Source: Ctenosaura bakeri (taxonomy: Eukaryota; Chordata; Lepidosauria; Squamata; Iguanidae). Taken from it: 64,000 nucleotides of DNA. Both the position numbers and the translations under genes were made by a program. The stretch spans positions 1 to 64,000 of the forward strand of contig CAOLHI010000423.1 in NCBI GenBank assembly GCA_948474755.1, read 5' to 3'. Numbering within the stretch: position 1 is the stretch's first letter; each line of letters begins with the position of its first letter. Below the pieces are notes generated by a model that had not been told where the DNA came from, made no database searches, and saw nothing but the letters and a program-made list of their open reading frames with translations. Shown piece after piece: positions 28,977 to 39,725 of the stretch.

Positions 28977-31900
28977 CTAGAAGAAGAAAACAGAAAGCAA
29001 TTTCAATTTAATGGCCTTTCTAAATAACAGGCATGTACTCAGAAAATGAAGCATGTTCCTAACAAAAGCTTTTATATATTGCAATGCTGTGGGCAAGAAA
29101 TTCCACACAAAGTCTGGCACTCACTGCAAAAGTCAAGAATCTAAATTTTCATGAAAAAAAAAGGAAAGGAAAAAAGGATTTCAGTTCCTGTCAGTCCCTG
29201 AAGTCAGGATGGCAGGGTAAAGGGTGTGATCTCTGGCACAGCTCCTTTTCTCAAATTACTATTAATTTATGTTTTCCATTCTCTACTACAGGCCTGCTAA
29301 CATCCAAGATCTGTGTTCAGCCCCTTCATTCTTGCCCTCTTCAAAGGTCCAATCCTTGCCAAACGGTCATAAGAATCACATTAATACATGGACATGAAAG
29401 TCTTACCACACGCACGTGCCTGCGCACACGCACACACAACTTCCATGCATAATGCTATCCCTCACAACAATTTTTAGTGATGCCAGATGTTGTGCATCCA
29501 TGGTGAACCCCTGCTAAGGATTCCACTTTACTCTGTATTTTTAAAGTTCAGAGAGCTGGCACTGTATGGTTGCCTGCTTTCACACATCTACTCGAGAGAA
29601 AATCTCATGAATCCAAGGAGTCATTTTTGATGAAACTTGTAGAGCACCAACCTGCCTGTAACAAAATTACTCATCACTTTAATCCTGAAGGAACATAGGG
29701 GCTGGGAGGTAGAATAAGCAGGACTGGGACATGACTTTTCCCCTGTTTCTGCCTTCTGCCTAGTCAACTTTTTAAACTGCGCATTTGTAGATAACTCCAC
29801 TGGCCATTTCAAATTCCCCTTTCGGAGATGAAAATAAAAATAAAAAATGAAATAAACATAAAAATATCAGTGAAAAGTTTGAGCCAGTTCAGTGCAGTGG
29901 TTTGAGCACTGGGAGATCCATGAATTGTTGTTGTTACGTGCCTTCAAGTTATTTCCAATGTATAGGGACCCTAAAGTGAACCTATCATGGGGTTTTATGT
30001 GGCTGAGAGTGTGCGACATGCCCAAGGCCAACCAGTGGGTTTCCATGGCTGAGTGGGGAATCAAACCCTGGTTTCTAGGGTCACAATCCAATGTGCAAAC
30101 CTTCACACCATGCAGGAGACCAGAGTTGAAATCTCTGCTCAGTCACAGAAACTGACTGGATAACCTTAGGTGAGTCACCCTCTCTCAGCCTGAGAGGAAG
30201 GCAATGGCAAACAAATCTTGCTACGAAAAGCCTAGGATAGGGTCACCACAAATCAGATTTGAGCTGAAGGCACATAAGAACAACTAAATAGTTAAATGCA
30301 GGTTGTGTGTATCAGTTTCACCAAACACTCAGGGATGTAAAGATAACCTCAGACTACTTCAGTTTTCTGGCTGTCTAGAATAAACAAGTGTGCAGATGCA
30401 TTCTGTCTGATCACTTCTGCCAATGAGATTAAATAATTCAGCAAGCTGCTATCCACAGTTTTTTAAATGTTAAGTCCAAACAGGAATCCCTGGCTTGTTC
30501 TCACGTTTCTCAGTTGTCAAGAGAACAAGCCAGGGATCCTGGTTTATATGTAATGCTGAATCAAGAAAGGCATGCACGTGGTCTGTGGGTCTAATCTGGT
30601 TCATGCTAGCTACCCACCAGGTCCCTGGAGGTACTTCTACCCTTATCGCCAGTCACTGATTGGTGTCTGCAGATTACCTGAAGTCCAGTAAGATTTTGCA
30701 TTGAAATGAGCTGTCTTTTACAGCCCTGGAAGATTTACGATGCAACAGGGGCTCTAGGATCCAGACTGGGAACATTTTTGCATTCAACGGGAGCTCTGGT
30801 TTATTGCCCCGGATGGAAGAGAAACTGTTGTTTGCAAAAGAAAAATGCCTTCCATGGAACAAGAGCTCTGGTTTCAAATTAGGAAAAGTCTGCATGCCTG
30901 TAAGCTATTAAACAGGTAAGATTTGCCAATGACTCCACTCACTTGACTTTGTGCCTTCTCTGTACCTTCAGCCCTGCCCAGTTAGAATCTGACTACCAAG
31001 ATCTCTCCCAAATTGGGTATGGCCCTCAGTAAAGGGCTCCACCCATCAGTTATTTAAATAATGGGTGGAAGCTTCCTGGTTTGTTTAGTTCCATTTGCTG
31101 GTGGAAGGAGCCAAGCAAGAACTCACTGGCATGTTTGCTTGTTCCTTATAAGCCAGAAGTCTTTAGAATAGAATCCTAGTGCATCCAAACTGCACCACAG
31201 GCTTCAGGGCTTTGTTTTTCCCAAAATAAAAAACTTCTGAAATAAAACGTGTGAGACTGACCCAAGTCTTAAGACCTACTAGCTGTGCAGGTCACTCGAT
31301 GCAAACTTCCATTGAGTAAGTCACTTTTTAGCTTTAGTTTCCCTACCTGAAAAGTGAGGAAAACAGCACCCCCTTCCCCACCTGGGATTTTATGAAAACA
31401 CTCTTTTCCATCCATTCTTTTAGGATCTGGCCAGATTAAAGAAGTGAGTCTATCATCCTTCCCTCTCAGAGTGTAGAGAAGGAGCCACACAGTTAGGGGT
31501 AGAGTGCCTGTTTTACATAAAGAAGAAGTCACATTCAGTCTCCAGCATGCCAAACTGGAGTAGACACCACCATCTTAGATAGACCAACTGGTCTGACTGC
31601 TCAGAGCGCTTTCCAGATTTTTGAATACTTACAGCTCTGTAATCCAAAAACATTTCTTTAAATGCCAAGAAGTCTGTAAATGTGAGAAGCATGTCAAAAA
31701 TATCCCCAGCTATTTCATCTTTGTGCTGCCTGTAAGTGAGAAATTAGCTCCATTATAAACTTGGAAAAACACTCCAGATTTTTAAAAAAGCATTGAGTAG
31801 GGAACTTAGACAACCCTGCTCTCCAAGGGGTGGGGAATCCACTATAGGTTTTCATCTAAACTTTAAAGGAGCTACCCATAGTGCTGGCCCCTATCCAAAA

Positions 31901-34900
31901 TAAGTTCAGCACTTTGGATGGCTCCCTTAAAGTTCAAATAACTAGAACAGATTTGCTGCCACACTGAGTGGGGCTATGACTGAAAACTGGAGAGATCTCC
32001 TGCACCTTTAATTATTGGGTAGAAAAGGGAACTTCAGGAGGAATTGCTTGTCACCTCCTGTAGCACTGAGGTAAGACTGGTTACAAAAATCTAAACTAGA
32101 AAAAGCCTGTTGGGGAAAAAATGCATTTCTTCTTTAATATCTGGGATAAAATTGCCAAAATGTACAGTATTAACCTCTCACACACCTACCAACAGTTTTG
32201 AAAGCCCCTTAAGCACTGTGAGAAAAATGAAGACAAACAGCATACATAAAAGTAAACTTCCAGCTTACTGTAACGACAAGGTGAATGCAGACATGTTGAA
32301 ACCAGGAATCCTGTCCAAGAGTTTTTGTTCAATATATTTCTCAACTAGACAGATCTGAAACAGGGAATATTATATTATTATTTCTAGCTGAAGATGACAT
32401 GGGGAACAGTCTGTCATTTATCATCTCAGTGTCAGAAGAGGACAGGGAAAAAGGATGTTTTATACTCATTGGGCTATGGTAAGCGCACCTCCAATACCTG
32501 AAGTACATTTCTGATCCATACACAACACCTATTACCAGCAGTGCTTATCTACCAGCTAAATATGTGGAATTAAGTCTCTGCCTCAAGGTAATAATTAGAT
32601 TTTCATTTTGGTTCACCGCCTTCAAGTTACAGGAATCTTATGCACTCTTGATAGAGAGAAAGAGGTTTAAAATATTTTTTAAAACAAGGGAAAAAACCTA
32701 AAGCAATCAGAAAATGGACCAGACTCTTCCCTCAACTAAACTCAATTCAAAACTTGCTAGTTAGCAACAAATGTCCCACCGCAGCCAGATATGTTTGGGC
32801 AACAACTGGGATTGGCAGGTTTTGAACCAGCTTCTGAAACTGTGTCTTAACAGCTCTTTGATTTACAGCAATGTTACAGTTTCCACCAGTTATGCCACTG
32901 TTAAATGTACACATGCTACCTGGCTAGATAAGGCCTCCCTCTGCAGCACTAAAAACACTGGCACAGAGTGATGTTGTGACTCTGAGATGCCACTATTACC
33001 TACAGAATGTAGTACAGATAGTTTACAGCAGGGCTACATAAGCTTTTCATTGCTGTGGGCCACATGAAATGCTGAGATGGGGAACATGTCCATGAACATA
33101 CATACATACACACTTTCTTCTCTGGAAGGGAATGGAACAATTTCTTTCCATTCCTGCCATTGGCAAAACATGGATGGGCAAAGTGCAAGCTGCATGAAAC
33201 CCCTGAACTCCAATTTTGTGGCCCTGAAGCCCCCAACTGCTGAGCTTTTTTTAAAAAAACTGGTTTGATTTGGGGGCAATTTTTGCTCCCAAACCATATT
33301 GACAGCCCATCAAACATGTGAAAAATGCTAAAAAAAAACAAAACAACAACAACACACCCCACCCTCACAAACACCTCAGAACCCCATCCTAGCCTCTAAA
33401 CCTGTTTTCTAATGCAGTCACTCTCAAAATGATAACAGGAAGTGATATCGTTCCCTGACAGCATTTTGAAAGCAACTGAAGAAGAAAATTGAGGTACTGG
33501 GCCTCACTTGGGAGGGCTGGGATGGGGGAATGGGCCTGCTCCCCACACAGTCAGTCACCCCTGCCTTAGACAGACTGCTCTTTTCTCCCTGCTAGCAAGG
33601 AAAGAACAATCTGTTTAAAACATGCAGGAAACTGATGGTGGTGGCAGGACAAGATTTGGTGGCAATGGCCAAGGCTGGATGAAGATACTCCTAGCGGCCA
33701 TACCTATGGCTCTGGCTGCTACAGCCTTGCACACCTGGCCTACAACATCTGCCAGAAAGCATCATTCTTTTCAATATGCAACAGAAGCTTAAACATCTTC
33801 CATGTGCCAGATCCCTGCCAGTATGAAAACTCAGCAAGTTGAGTGAACTGCTAAAACCCACAGAATCTAGCTTCTCATGGGATGGCAAACCTTCAAAAGA
33901 CAAAGTTCATTGACATGTGGAGAAAAGACAATCACCCAAATACACACACACACACACACACACTTACATATTCATTAAAAATGGGAGTGTAGATTAACTT
34001 ATTTTCCTCCGTATCATCAAACTCTTGGTAGTATTTATCCATGAAGCTTCTTTGTATTAGCTGGAAGTCATCATCTGAAATCACAAAACAGTTGCACTCA
34101 GTGTGGCCATTGAGCTGAAAGACAGTAGCCACATTCATGGGTGTGCTTGTCAATGACTTACAGTCCAGTACATTGTGCCCTCACGTCAGCCGTGACAACA
34201 GCACAGCTGCAGCTCAACTGGGGCACAGCCCAACAACAGCAGACACTTCTTGCTAGATAGCTGAGCCTCCTACAGGACACAGAGTTCTTGCCACAGGCAT
34301 AAACAAGGCTGAGCCTAAAGAAAGCACTCGGGCAAGTTTCATCCCAGTAATAAAATAATCAACACATGGAGATTTACCACAGCACAATAAAATGAGATTA
34401 AAGCAGTTCACTGAATGCATTCAAACACAGTTTTAGCTGTTGTGGGTGTTGTGTGCCTTCAAAGTGACTCTGACTTATAGTGATCCTATCCTAGGGTTCT
34501 CATGGCAAAATTTCTTCAGAGGATGTTTGGCACTGCCTTCCTTTGAGAATGTGGAGGTGAGACTCACCCAAAGCCACCAGTGGTTTTCCATGGCTGAGTG
34601 TGAGTTTGAACCCTGGTTTCCTAGTCTAATACTCACACCACTTCTGCATGCTGATTCTATACAGTTTTAGCCCTTCATCTAAAAATCAGAGGACAGGTTG
34701 TTTGGTGCAGGCCTTTTTGGCTAGTGCTGTCTTGGGCTGAACTTACCCATGATGATGTCTTCCAAATATCCAACGACAGCATCGAATTCAGCATCAGAAG
34801 GCGAAGAGCTAAAACAAGGAGAAAGGCTAATCCAATTCTAGTTATTATGACAGAGGAAATGCTGAAAGAGGAAACTGTCATCATCCAGAACACATAAACA

Positions 34901-36980
34901 TTCAAGGTGTTTCACGCACATTAGGTTTCATTTCTAGAGGGGCAGTTGTTTTAATCCGTTGTGCAAAGTCAACAGTGGAACAGACTGCTTTCGAGTGTGG
35001 TGGCTCCTTCTTTTTGGAGGTCTTTGAACAGAGGCTGGATGGGCATCTTTTCTGAGGATTTTGGACAAGATGCCCCTTGCAGTCCCTTCTAACTCTATGA
35101 TTCTATGAAATCTACCTTGTGGGTGCACATTGCACACATCACGAGTGGACAATTTTGTGGAAACTAGGAGAGGGGCAATTCTTCCTGGAGCCCTCTGTGG
35201 GCTGCACCCTCCCAGTAAAGCCCAAATACACCAATTTTCTTCTTCAGACCCTTTCGGAAATGTTACCATTATGGGAAGGATAGAAGAGAGAGAGAAAAAA
35301 GGAGACATTTGGATATGCGGTTCAGGGTGCTTTTGGGGGCCAGGCTGGAGTATTTTCACACAATTTGGGGAATTTTTTTTACATGGTTTGATGGCAAAAA
35401 ATGCCCCCAAATTTCAGCAATTTTTAAAAAATAAAATTTAGGGGGTTAAGATGGTTGGGGGAACTGGTGTGGGCAGCTCCAGCAGCCACAAACGTAGAGT
35501 TCAGGAGCTGCACACAGTTTGTGGACCACACCACGCACACTCTTGCATTACAAGATGACAGCCATGCACACCGGCCTCCAATGTACACTTGTTGGTGCTA
35601 GGTTGCTCCTATCCAGCATAGGAGAAGCAGAACGTAACTCTGCCAGCATGTATTTCTACTGTGCTGAAACAATGCAGAATCTCAGCCCTGTTCACTGCCA
35701 AGATAAGAGCTCATGTGAAGGCATTCCCAGCTCAGGGATGAGTCTTTGCCACTGGGACACACCCCCTCTCATTACAGAATAGAGAACTGATTGGTCTCCC
35801 AAGTTCCATCACAGTCGATGTACAGCTGTCATTTCTTCACACCCAACAGTTAATGAAAGACATAATTAGTTTACTGCGGCACTCTTCTGTCTGACCAAAG
35901 AGGTAACACTACCAATCAGCCTCCTGATGAGAAAGCATACTCTTTTACCCATCCACATCAAATCTGGCCTCAGAGTAGAACCTGGGTTCAACTTAGCTAT
36001 GAAGGCACTGGTTGAGATTCTGAGCAAGTCCTCATCCTTTAGTTCCATTCCCTTGCCGTTAAGTGGGAATAAGAGGAAGAAGCCTAAAAATGAATGCTGT
36101 GATAAATGGCGAGAAAGAAGGTGTTGCTCACCCAATCCTTACAGGAGATCCTTATAGTTTTAAGAGATGATTGCCATCTATCTACTGCCATCTAGCCATT
36201 CACAAGGGGGATGACAACAGTCTCTTTAGCTTAGAATGTACTTATCACAGCAAATGACAGTTGAACTGCACCAGTTTGATGCCAGCATAATATTAACACT
36301 CCCAGTCTAATACTAGGACTTGGGGTCACCCAACAAAACTGAAGGGCAGTAAATTCAGAACAAAGGAAATATTTTCCACATAATCTTTTAACTTTGGCAT
36401 TTGACTAGATGGCTTTTTTAGAAGATCAACTGCACCAATTGGAGAAGGAAAGGCTGTTATTAATAGCCAGATCAGAGAAACTCTATCCACACGGCGTAAT
36501 TACAGCAGTTTGATAATTACTTTAGATAGCATGGTTCTATCCTATGAAACCCTGGAACCTCTAGCCTGGTAGACTTCCCTGAACTGCACTATTAAAGTGT
36601 CACAGCAAAGAATTCTAAGTATCTAACAAAACTAAAAGTCCCAGGATTCCACAGAATGGACTCAAGGTCATTAAAGTGGTATCAGGGAGCTATATTTATA
36701 TAATGCAGATAACCCAGAGAGAGACCAACTGTCTGACCCTTAAAATCAAGAAGAAAAGCTTTCTGCACCCCATCCAGAATGGGATTATACACATAAACTG
36801 CATTTATGCACATGTAAAACACTTAACAGGTTACTGGCCCTTCAGTGTTAACATCTTACATTGTATTGGTTTTTCCATTACCAACTAAGTTCTGCAAGCA
36901 GAGTACTTTAAAGCTGATATGCAGAAATAGGAATATACTTACATGGACACATCAAAATTTTCTTCTTCTAAAGTCTCCAT
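28878..36980 (-). CDS. ARL2BP: ARL2-binding protein (BART), 6 coding exons (gene span)
   Basis: Joining 36980-36943, 34808-34747, 34074-33968, 32354-32269, 31729-31633 and 28976-28878 on the minus strand gives 162 aa (human 163). Near-identical blocks include DAEFDAVVGYLEDIIMD, TEENKLIYTPIFNEY, FDMLLTFTDFLAFKEMF and the C-terminus SQNSLRH. The BART domain fills about residues 18-130. The protein is an effector of ARL2-GTP and ARL3-GTP; in mammals it is found at centrosome, cilium and mitochondrial intermembrane space, and mutations cause retinal and ciliary disease. The intron after coding base 100 falls at the human codon-34 position. The start chosen is METLEEENFDVS, aligned with human MDALEGESFALS. 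A non-coding first exon probably lies in the CpG island near 40 kb. Confidence 0.95.
29883..30286 (+). mobile_element. tRNA-derived SINE interrupted by a second SINE
   Basis: Outer plus-strand SINE: head 29883-29916 (CAGTGCAGTGGTTTGAGCAC) and remainder 30115-30286 ending with the LINE-like tail. The break is filled by the minus-strand SINE at 29917-30114. It sits in the last ARL2BP intron. Confidence 0.85.
29917..30114 (-). mobile_element. Nested tRNA-derived SINE, minus
   Basis: TTGTTGTTGTTACGTGCCTT, then CAGTGGGTTTCCATGGCTGA, and a reversed head ending CTTCACACCATGC. GGAGA is present at both junctions (29912-29916 and 30115-30119), consistent with a 5-bp target duplication. Confidence 0.85.
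30479..30545. repeat. Near-perfect inverted repeat (hairpin)
   Basis: Arms AATCCCTGGCTTGTTCTC and GAGAACAAGCCAGGGAT, with an 18-nt loop, differing at about one position in 19. Weaker pairing continues outward (AAACAGG with CCTGGTTT). Lies in the last ARL2BP intron. Confidence 0.85.
31633..31729 (-). CDS. ARL2BP: ARL2BP coding exon 5
   Basis: 97 nt encoding QHKDEIAGDIFDMLLTF through LDYRA, the most conserved helix of the BART fold. The acceptor is CTTACAG and the donor is GTAAGT. Confidence 0.96.
31827..31965. repeat. Fold-back repeat family B
   Basis: TCTAAACTTTAAAGGAGCTA on the left and GGCTCCCTTAAAGTTCAAAT on the right. In the ARL2BP intron upstream of coding exon 5. Confidence 0.65.
32269..32354 (-). 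CDS. ARL2BP: ARL2BP coding exon 4
   Basis: 86 nt encoding ICLVEKYIEQKLLDRIPGF and NMSAFTLSL, aligned with human ISLVEKYIEEQLLQRIPEF. No open frame longer than about 60 codons marks this exon. It was found by searching for the expected protein between its neighbours. The acceptor is CTGTTTCAG, the donor GTAAGC, and the phases fit. Confidence 0.93.
32980..33560 (+). repeat. Unclassified interspersed repeat
   Basis: GGGCTACATAAGCTTTTCAT with GCTGTGGGCCACATGAAATG, then an A/C-rich tail. It shares words with 20.0-20.3 kb and 35.4-35.5 kb. No coding frame was recognised. Confidence 0.35.
33942..33963. repeat. (CA)n microsatellite abutting ARL2BP splice donor
   Basis: Eleven CA units on plus. On the transcribed minus strand it forms GTAAGTGTGTGTGTG immediately after coding exon 3. 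Confidence 0.95.
33968..34074 (-). CDS. ARL2BP: ARL2BP coding exon 3
   Basis: 107 nt encoding residues 34-69, DDDFQLIQRSFMDKYYQEF through IFNEY. The donor GTAAGT runs straight into a (GT)n intronic repeat. Confidence 0.97.
34437..34652 (-). mobile_element. tRNA-derived squamate SINE, minus
   Basis: GTTGTGTGCCTTCAAAGTGA tail complement, TGAGTTTGAACCCTGG box B complement, and a decayed head at the right. In an ARL2BP intron. Confidence 0.8.
34747..34808 (-). CDS. ARL2BP: ARL2BP coding exon 2
   Basis: 62 nt encoding residues 13-34, with SSPSDAEFDAVVGYLEDIIM. The acceptor is TTGTTTTAG and the donor is GTAAGT. It enters in phase 2 and leaves in phase 1. Confidence 0.95.
34968..35108 (+). mobile_element. 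CR1 LINE 3' end, diverged
   Basis: AACAGTGGAACAGACTGC, TTTGAACAGAGGCTGGATGG and the TATGATTCTATGAA tail. Antisense within an ARL2BP intron. Confidence 0.75.
35109..36942 (-). other. ARL2BP intron, mostly unassigned
   Basis: Contains a MITE-like stretch at 36500-36690 (AGTCCCAGGATTCCACAG) and unassigned repeat debris. No conserved exon was seen. Confidence 0.4.
36943..36980 (-). CDS. ARL2BP: ARL2BP first coding exon
   Basis: 38 coding nt: METLEEENFDVS plus two bases of codon 13. The donor is GTAAGT. The exon probably extends upstream to 36994 (acceptor AAACAG), leaving 14 nt of 5' UTR. The frame is open back to that acceptor, so an N-terminal extension cannot be ruled out from sequence alone. 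Confidence 0.8.
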
Positions 36981-38608
36981 TGCAGCTTTGTCACCTGTTT
37001 TACAAAGTAAACCATTAAACAACTTAATCTAGGGTCAGAAACCAGTGGCTAGATGTTGGTCAGATTGCTTTCAATGTCAGAGCACACAATCCTCTCATCT
37101 GAAGGCCTTTCCTTCTAACTATAGAGAGTGGGAGTCATAATTTAATACCCAGGAAAGAACATTCTGCACAGGCTCAGATGTAGAATTAACTACTATATTC
37201 AGTAGATAGTAGAAAAGCACATTTTCTTGATTCAAAGAGACACCACCATGGACACCACTGATCACAAACAGATCAGTAGTGAGTTTTGTATCCATGCAAT
37301 CATGAGCCTTTGCAGCATTGATTTGAGACGCTCCGTTGCTTTCCAGAGGGACATTTGTAAAGTGAAATGCCTTCTTGTGTGTTTGCTGTGGGAGAATTGG
37401 AGGGGAGAGGGGAGGAAAAGGGCAGGACTGGAGTTTTAAATCTCCTGCTCTTAAGGAAAAACAAAACAAACAAACAAAAAACAGAGAATTCTAAAGCTTC
37501 TGGAAACAAGAATACTAAACTGAAGATCAGCATTCTGAGAATGAAACGGAAGGGTAGACTGGATTATATAGCAGCAGGCAGAATCATGTTTCTGAAAGTT
37601 TCCACTTAGGAACTTAGAAAAAGAAATCTTGGTACAAGAAAAACTTGTGCATCAAGGGAAAACTTCTATATCAGCCCACTCTCTCTTATTTTTCCAGCTG
37701 TGAGGAGGATGTTTTGTGGCCGTTGATACAGGTAAATATTAACAATGAGATCCATCAACCTAGCAGCAATCTGAAACCACACAATCCAGTGTAGCACTGC
37801 AGGGCTCCCTCGCCTGTCTCTGTGGCATACACAGGGCAGGACTAGGGCTGCCAAGTGTCCCTTATTGTAAGAGATGCCCCCTAATCAAGGCCAGAAAGCT
37901 TATCCCTTATAGAACTGGCAGCTGTTCCTTATTTTAATGGATGCCTCTTGTTTGAGGGTTGGAAAGTTTTCCTTTTCATATACTGTAGACTGAACAAGGT
38001 GCTAAAAATCCTGTATTCTGAGTGTGGGTCCATTATGCAGGCAGAAATGTGTGCATCATGTAATCCATGAATGTGGACAATACTTTAACAGAGGAATACC
38101 TGGCTAGGTTAAGTGAAATCAATACAGTCAGCCCTCCATGTTTGCGGGTTTCAGTTTTGTGGATTTGATTATTCACGGATTATTTGCTGTCACCTCTGCT
38201 GCTTCCCTCTGCCTTCTTCATAGAGACTGCAAGCCTTTTGCGACTGAGAAAGTGCAAACGAGGCTTGTAAATCCCTCTTAAAAAGGGTGTGGGGCAGCTG
38301 TCGAGGTGGCAGGAAGCCCCACCAGCCCCCCACTTCTGCCTTGGGAAGGAACCCTGGTGCCTCAAAGGAACCCATGGTGCGTTGAATATGGCCATCGTCC
38401 TCTTTTGTGTGTTAAATATGATTTGGGAGGGCCTAGAGTTATTCACGGGGGGGGTTCACTTTCATGGGGGTCCTGTGCCCCTAACGTGGAGGGAGGACTG
38501 TACTTCCATTTGGCATTTAGGCGGAACACAAAACTTAGCGGTTTAATAGCTACCTCTGTATTGTCAGTGCTGAATTCTGACTGTCCCTAATCGCATTGCG
38601 ATACAGGA

Positions 38609-38857
38609 GGATTCAAGCTGCAGGGAAGGAGATTCCACCTGAACCTCAGGAAGAACTTCCTGACGGTCAGGGCTGTCCGGCAGTGGAATCTGCTGCCTCG
38701 GAGTGTAGTGGAGGCTCCTTCCTTGGAGGTTTTTAAGCAGAGGCTGGATGGCCATCTGTCAGGAGTGCTTTGAGGGTGTTCCTGCATGGCAGGGGGTTGG
38801 ACTGGATGGCCCCTGGGGTCTCTTCCAACTCTACATTTCTATGATTCTAGGATTCTA
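38609..38857 (+). mobile_element. CR1 LINE 3' end, first of an adjacent pair
   Basis: GATTCAAGCTGCAGGGAAGG through CTGGATGGCCATCTGTCAGG to ATTTCTATGATTCTAGGATT. Antisense to ARL2BP. Confidence 0.9.
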
Positions 38858-39164
38858 TGTCATGTGGGGGATGGAGGAAGCTTGTTTTCTGCTGCTCCAG
38901 AGACCAGGACGAGGAGCAATGGATTCAAGCTGCAGGGAAGGAGATTCCACCTGAACCTCAGGAAGAACTTCCTGACAGTCAGGGCTGTCCGGCAGTGGAA
39001 TCTGCTGCCTCCATGGAGTGTGGTGGAATCTCCTTCCTTGGAGGTTTTTAAGCAGAGGCTGGATGGCCAGGAGTGCTTTGAGGGAGTTCCTGCATGGCAG
39101 AAGGGGGTTGGACTGGATGGCCCCTGGGGTCCCTTCCAACTCTACATTTCTATGATTCTATGAG
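38858..39164 (+). mobile_element. CR1 LINE 3' end, second of an adjacent pair
   Basis: Starts further upstream in the element (GAAGCTTGTTTTCTGCTGCT), repeats the same 3' region, and lacks nine bases after GGATGGCC. It ends with the TTCTATGATTCTATGA tail. Confidence 0.9.
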
Positions 39165-39466
39165 GCTGCTGAGTGCTCCCACCTGGACTGTGTGACAGCA
39201 ACACAACCTTCCCAGAAAAAGACTGGCGAGCTGCTGTGGGAAGGGAGGCGCTCCTGGATTCAGAGGGAACCACCTCAGCCTGATCCCCAGGTCCTAACGA
39301 AGTAACTTTGCCGCTGCTATCAGGCGAAGCACCCTGCCCATCCGACAGGGGAGGCCAGACAGCAGGGGAAGGGATGCTCTGCCTTCGCGTCCCAACAGGG
39401 GGGCTCCCCAGAGGCATCGGGAGGCCGAGGGGACCCTCTCAACCAGACCTCGGGAAGGCTGCTCGG

Positions 39467-39483
39467 ACTACAACTCCCAGCAT
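39467..39483 (+). promoter_or_regulatory. ZNF143/THAP11-like motif near ARL2BP promoter
   Basis: ACTACAACTCCCAGCAT closely matches the ACTACAATTCCCAGCATGC consensus bound by ZNF143. It lies about 0.5 kb from the inferred ARL2BP start, in intron 1. Palindromic repeats in this genome carry related words, so it may be repeat-derived. Confidence 0.4.
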
Positions 39484-39537
39484 CCACCATGGGCAGTCAC
39501 TGAGCTGACATTGAGGGCAAGGACCTTTCCCGCCCTA

Positions 39538-39725
39538 CCCTGTTCTGGTGCTATGATTCCACTTTCAGCATCCTGTGGAATTCTGGGGTTTGTAGTTTCC
39601 CGAGGCCAAAGAGCTCTCTGGCTGAGAATTCTAAAGGCCCCTCCTTAAACCTCAGATCCACGGATTCCGGAGGGTGATGGAACCGGAATAATAGCGCTAC
39701 AACAGTGTAGCGCGGAGACGGCCGT
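39538..39725. repeat. MITE family A subtype, downstream of ARL2BP exon 1
   Basis: CTATGATTCCACTTTCAGCA, GAGCTCTCTGGCTGAGAATT, and a right end TAGCGCGGAGACGGCC. Located in intron 1 next to the CpG island. Confidence 0.8.
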
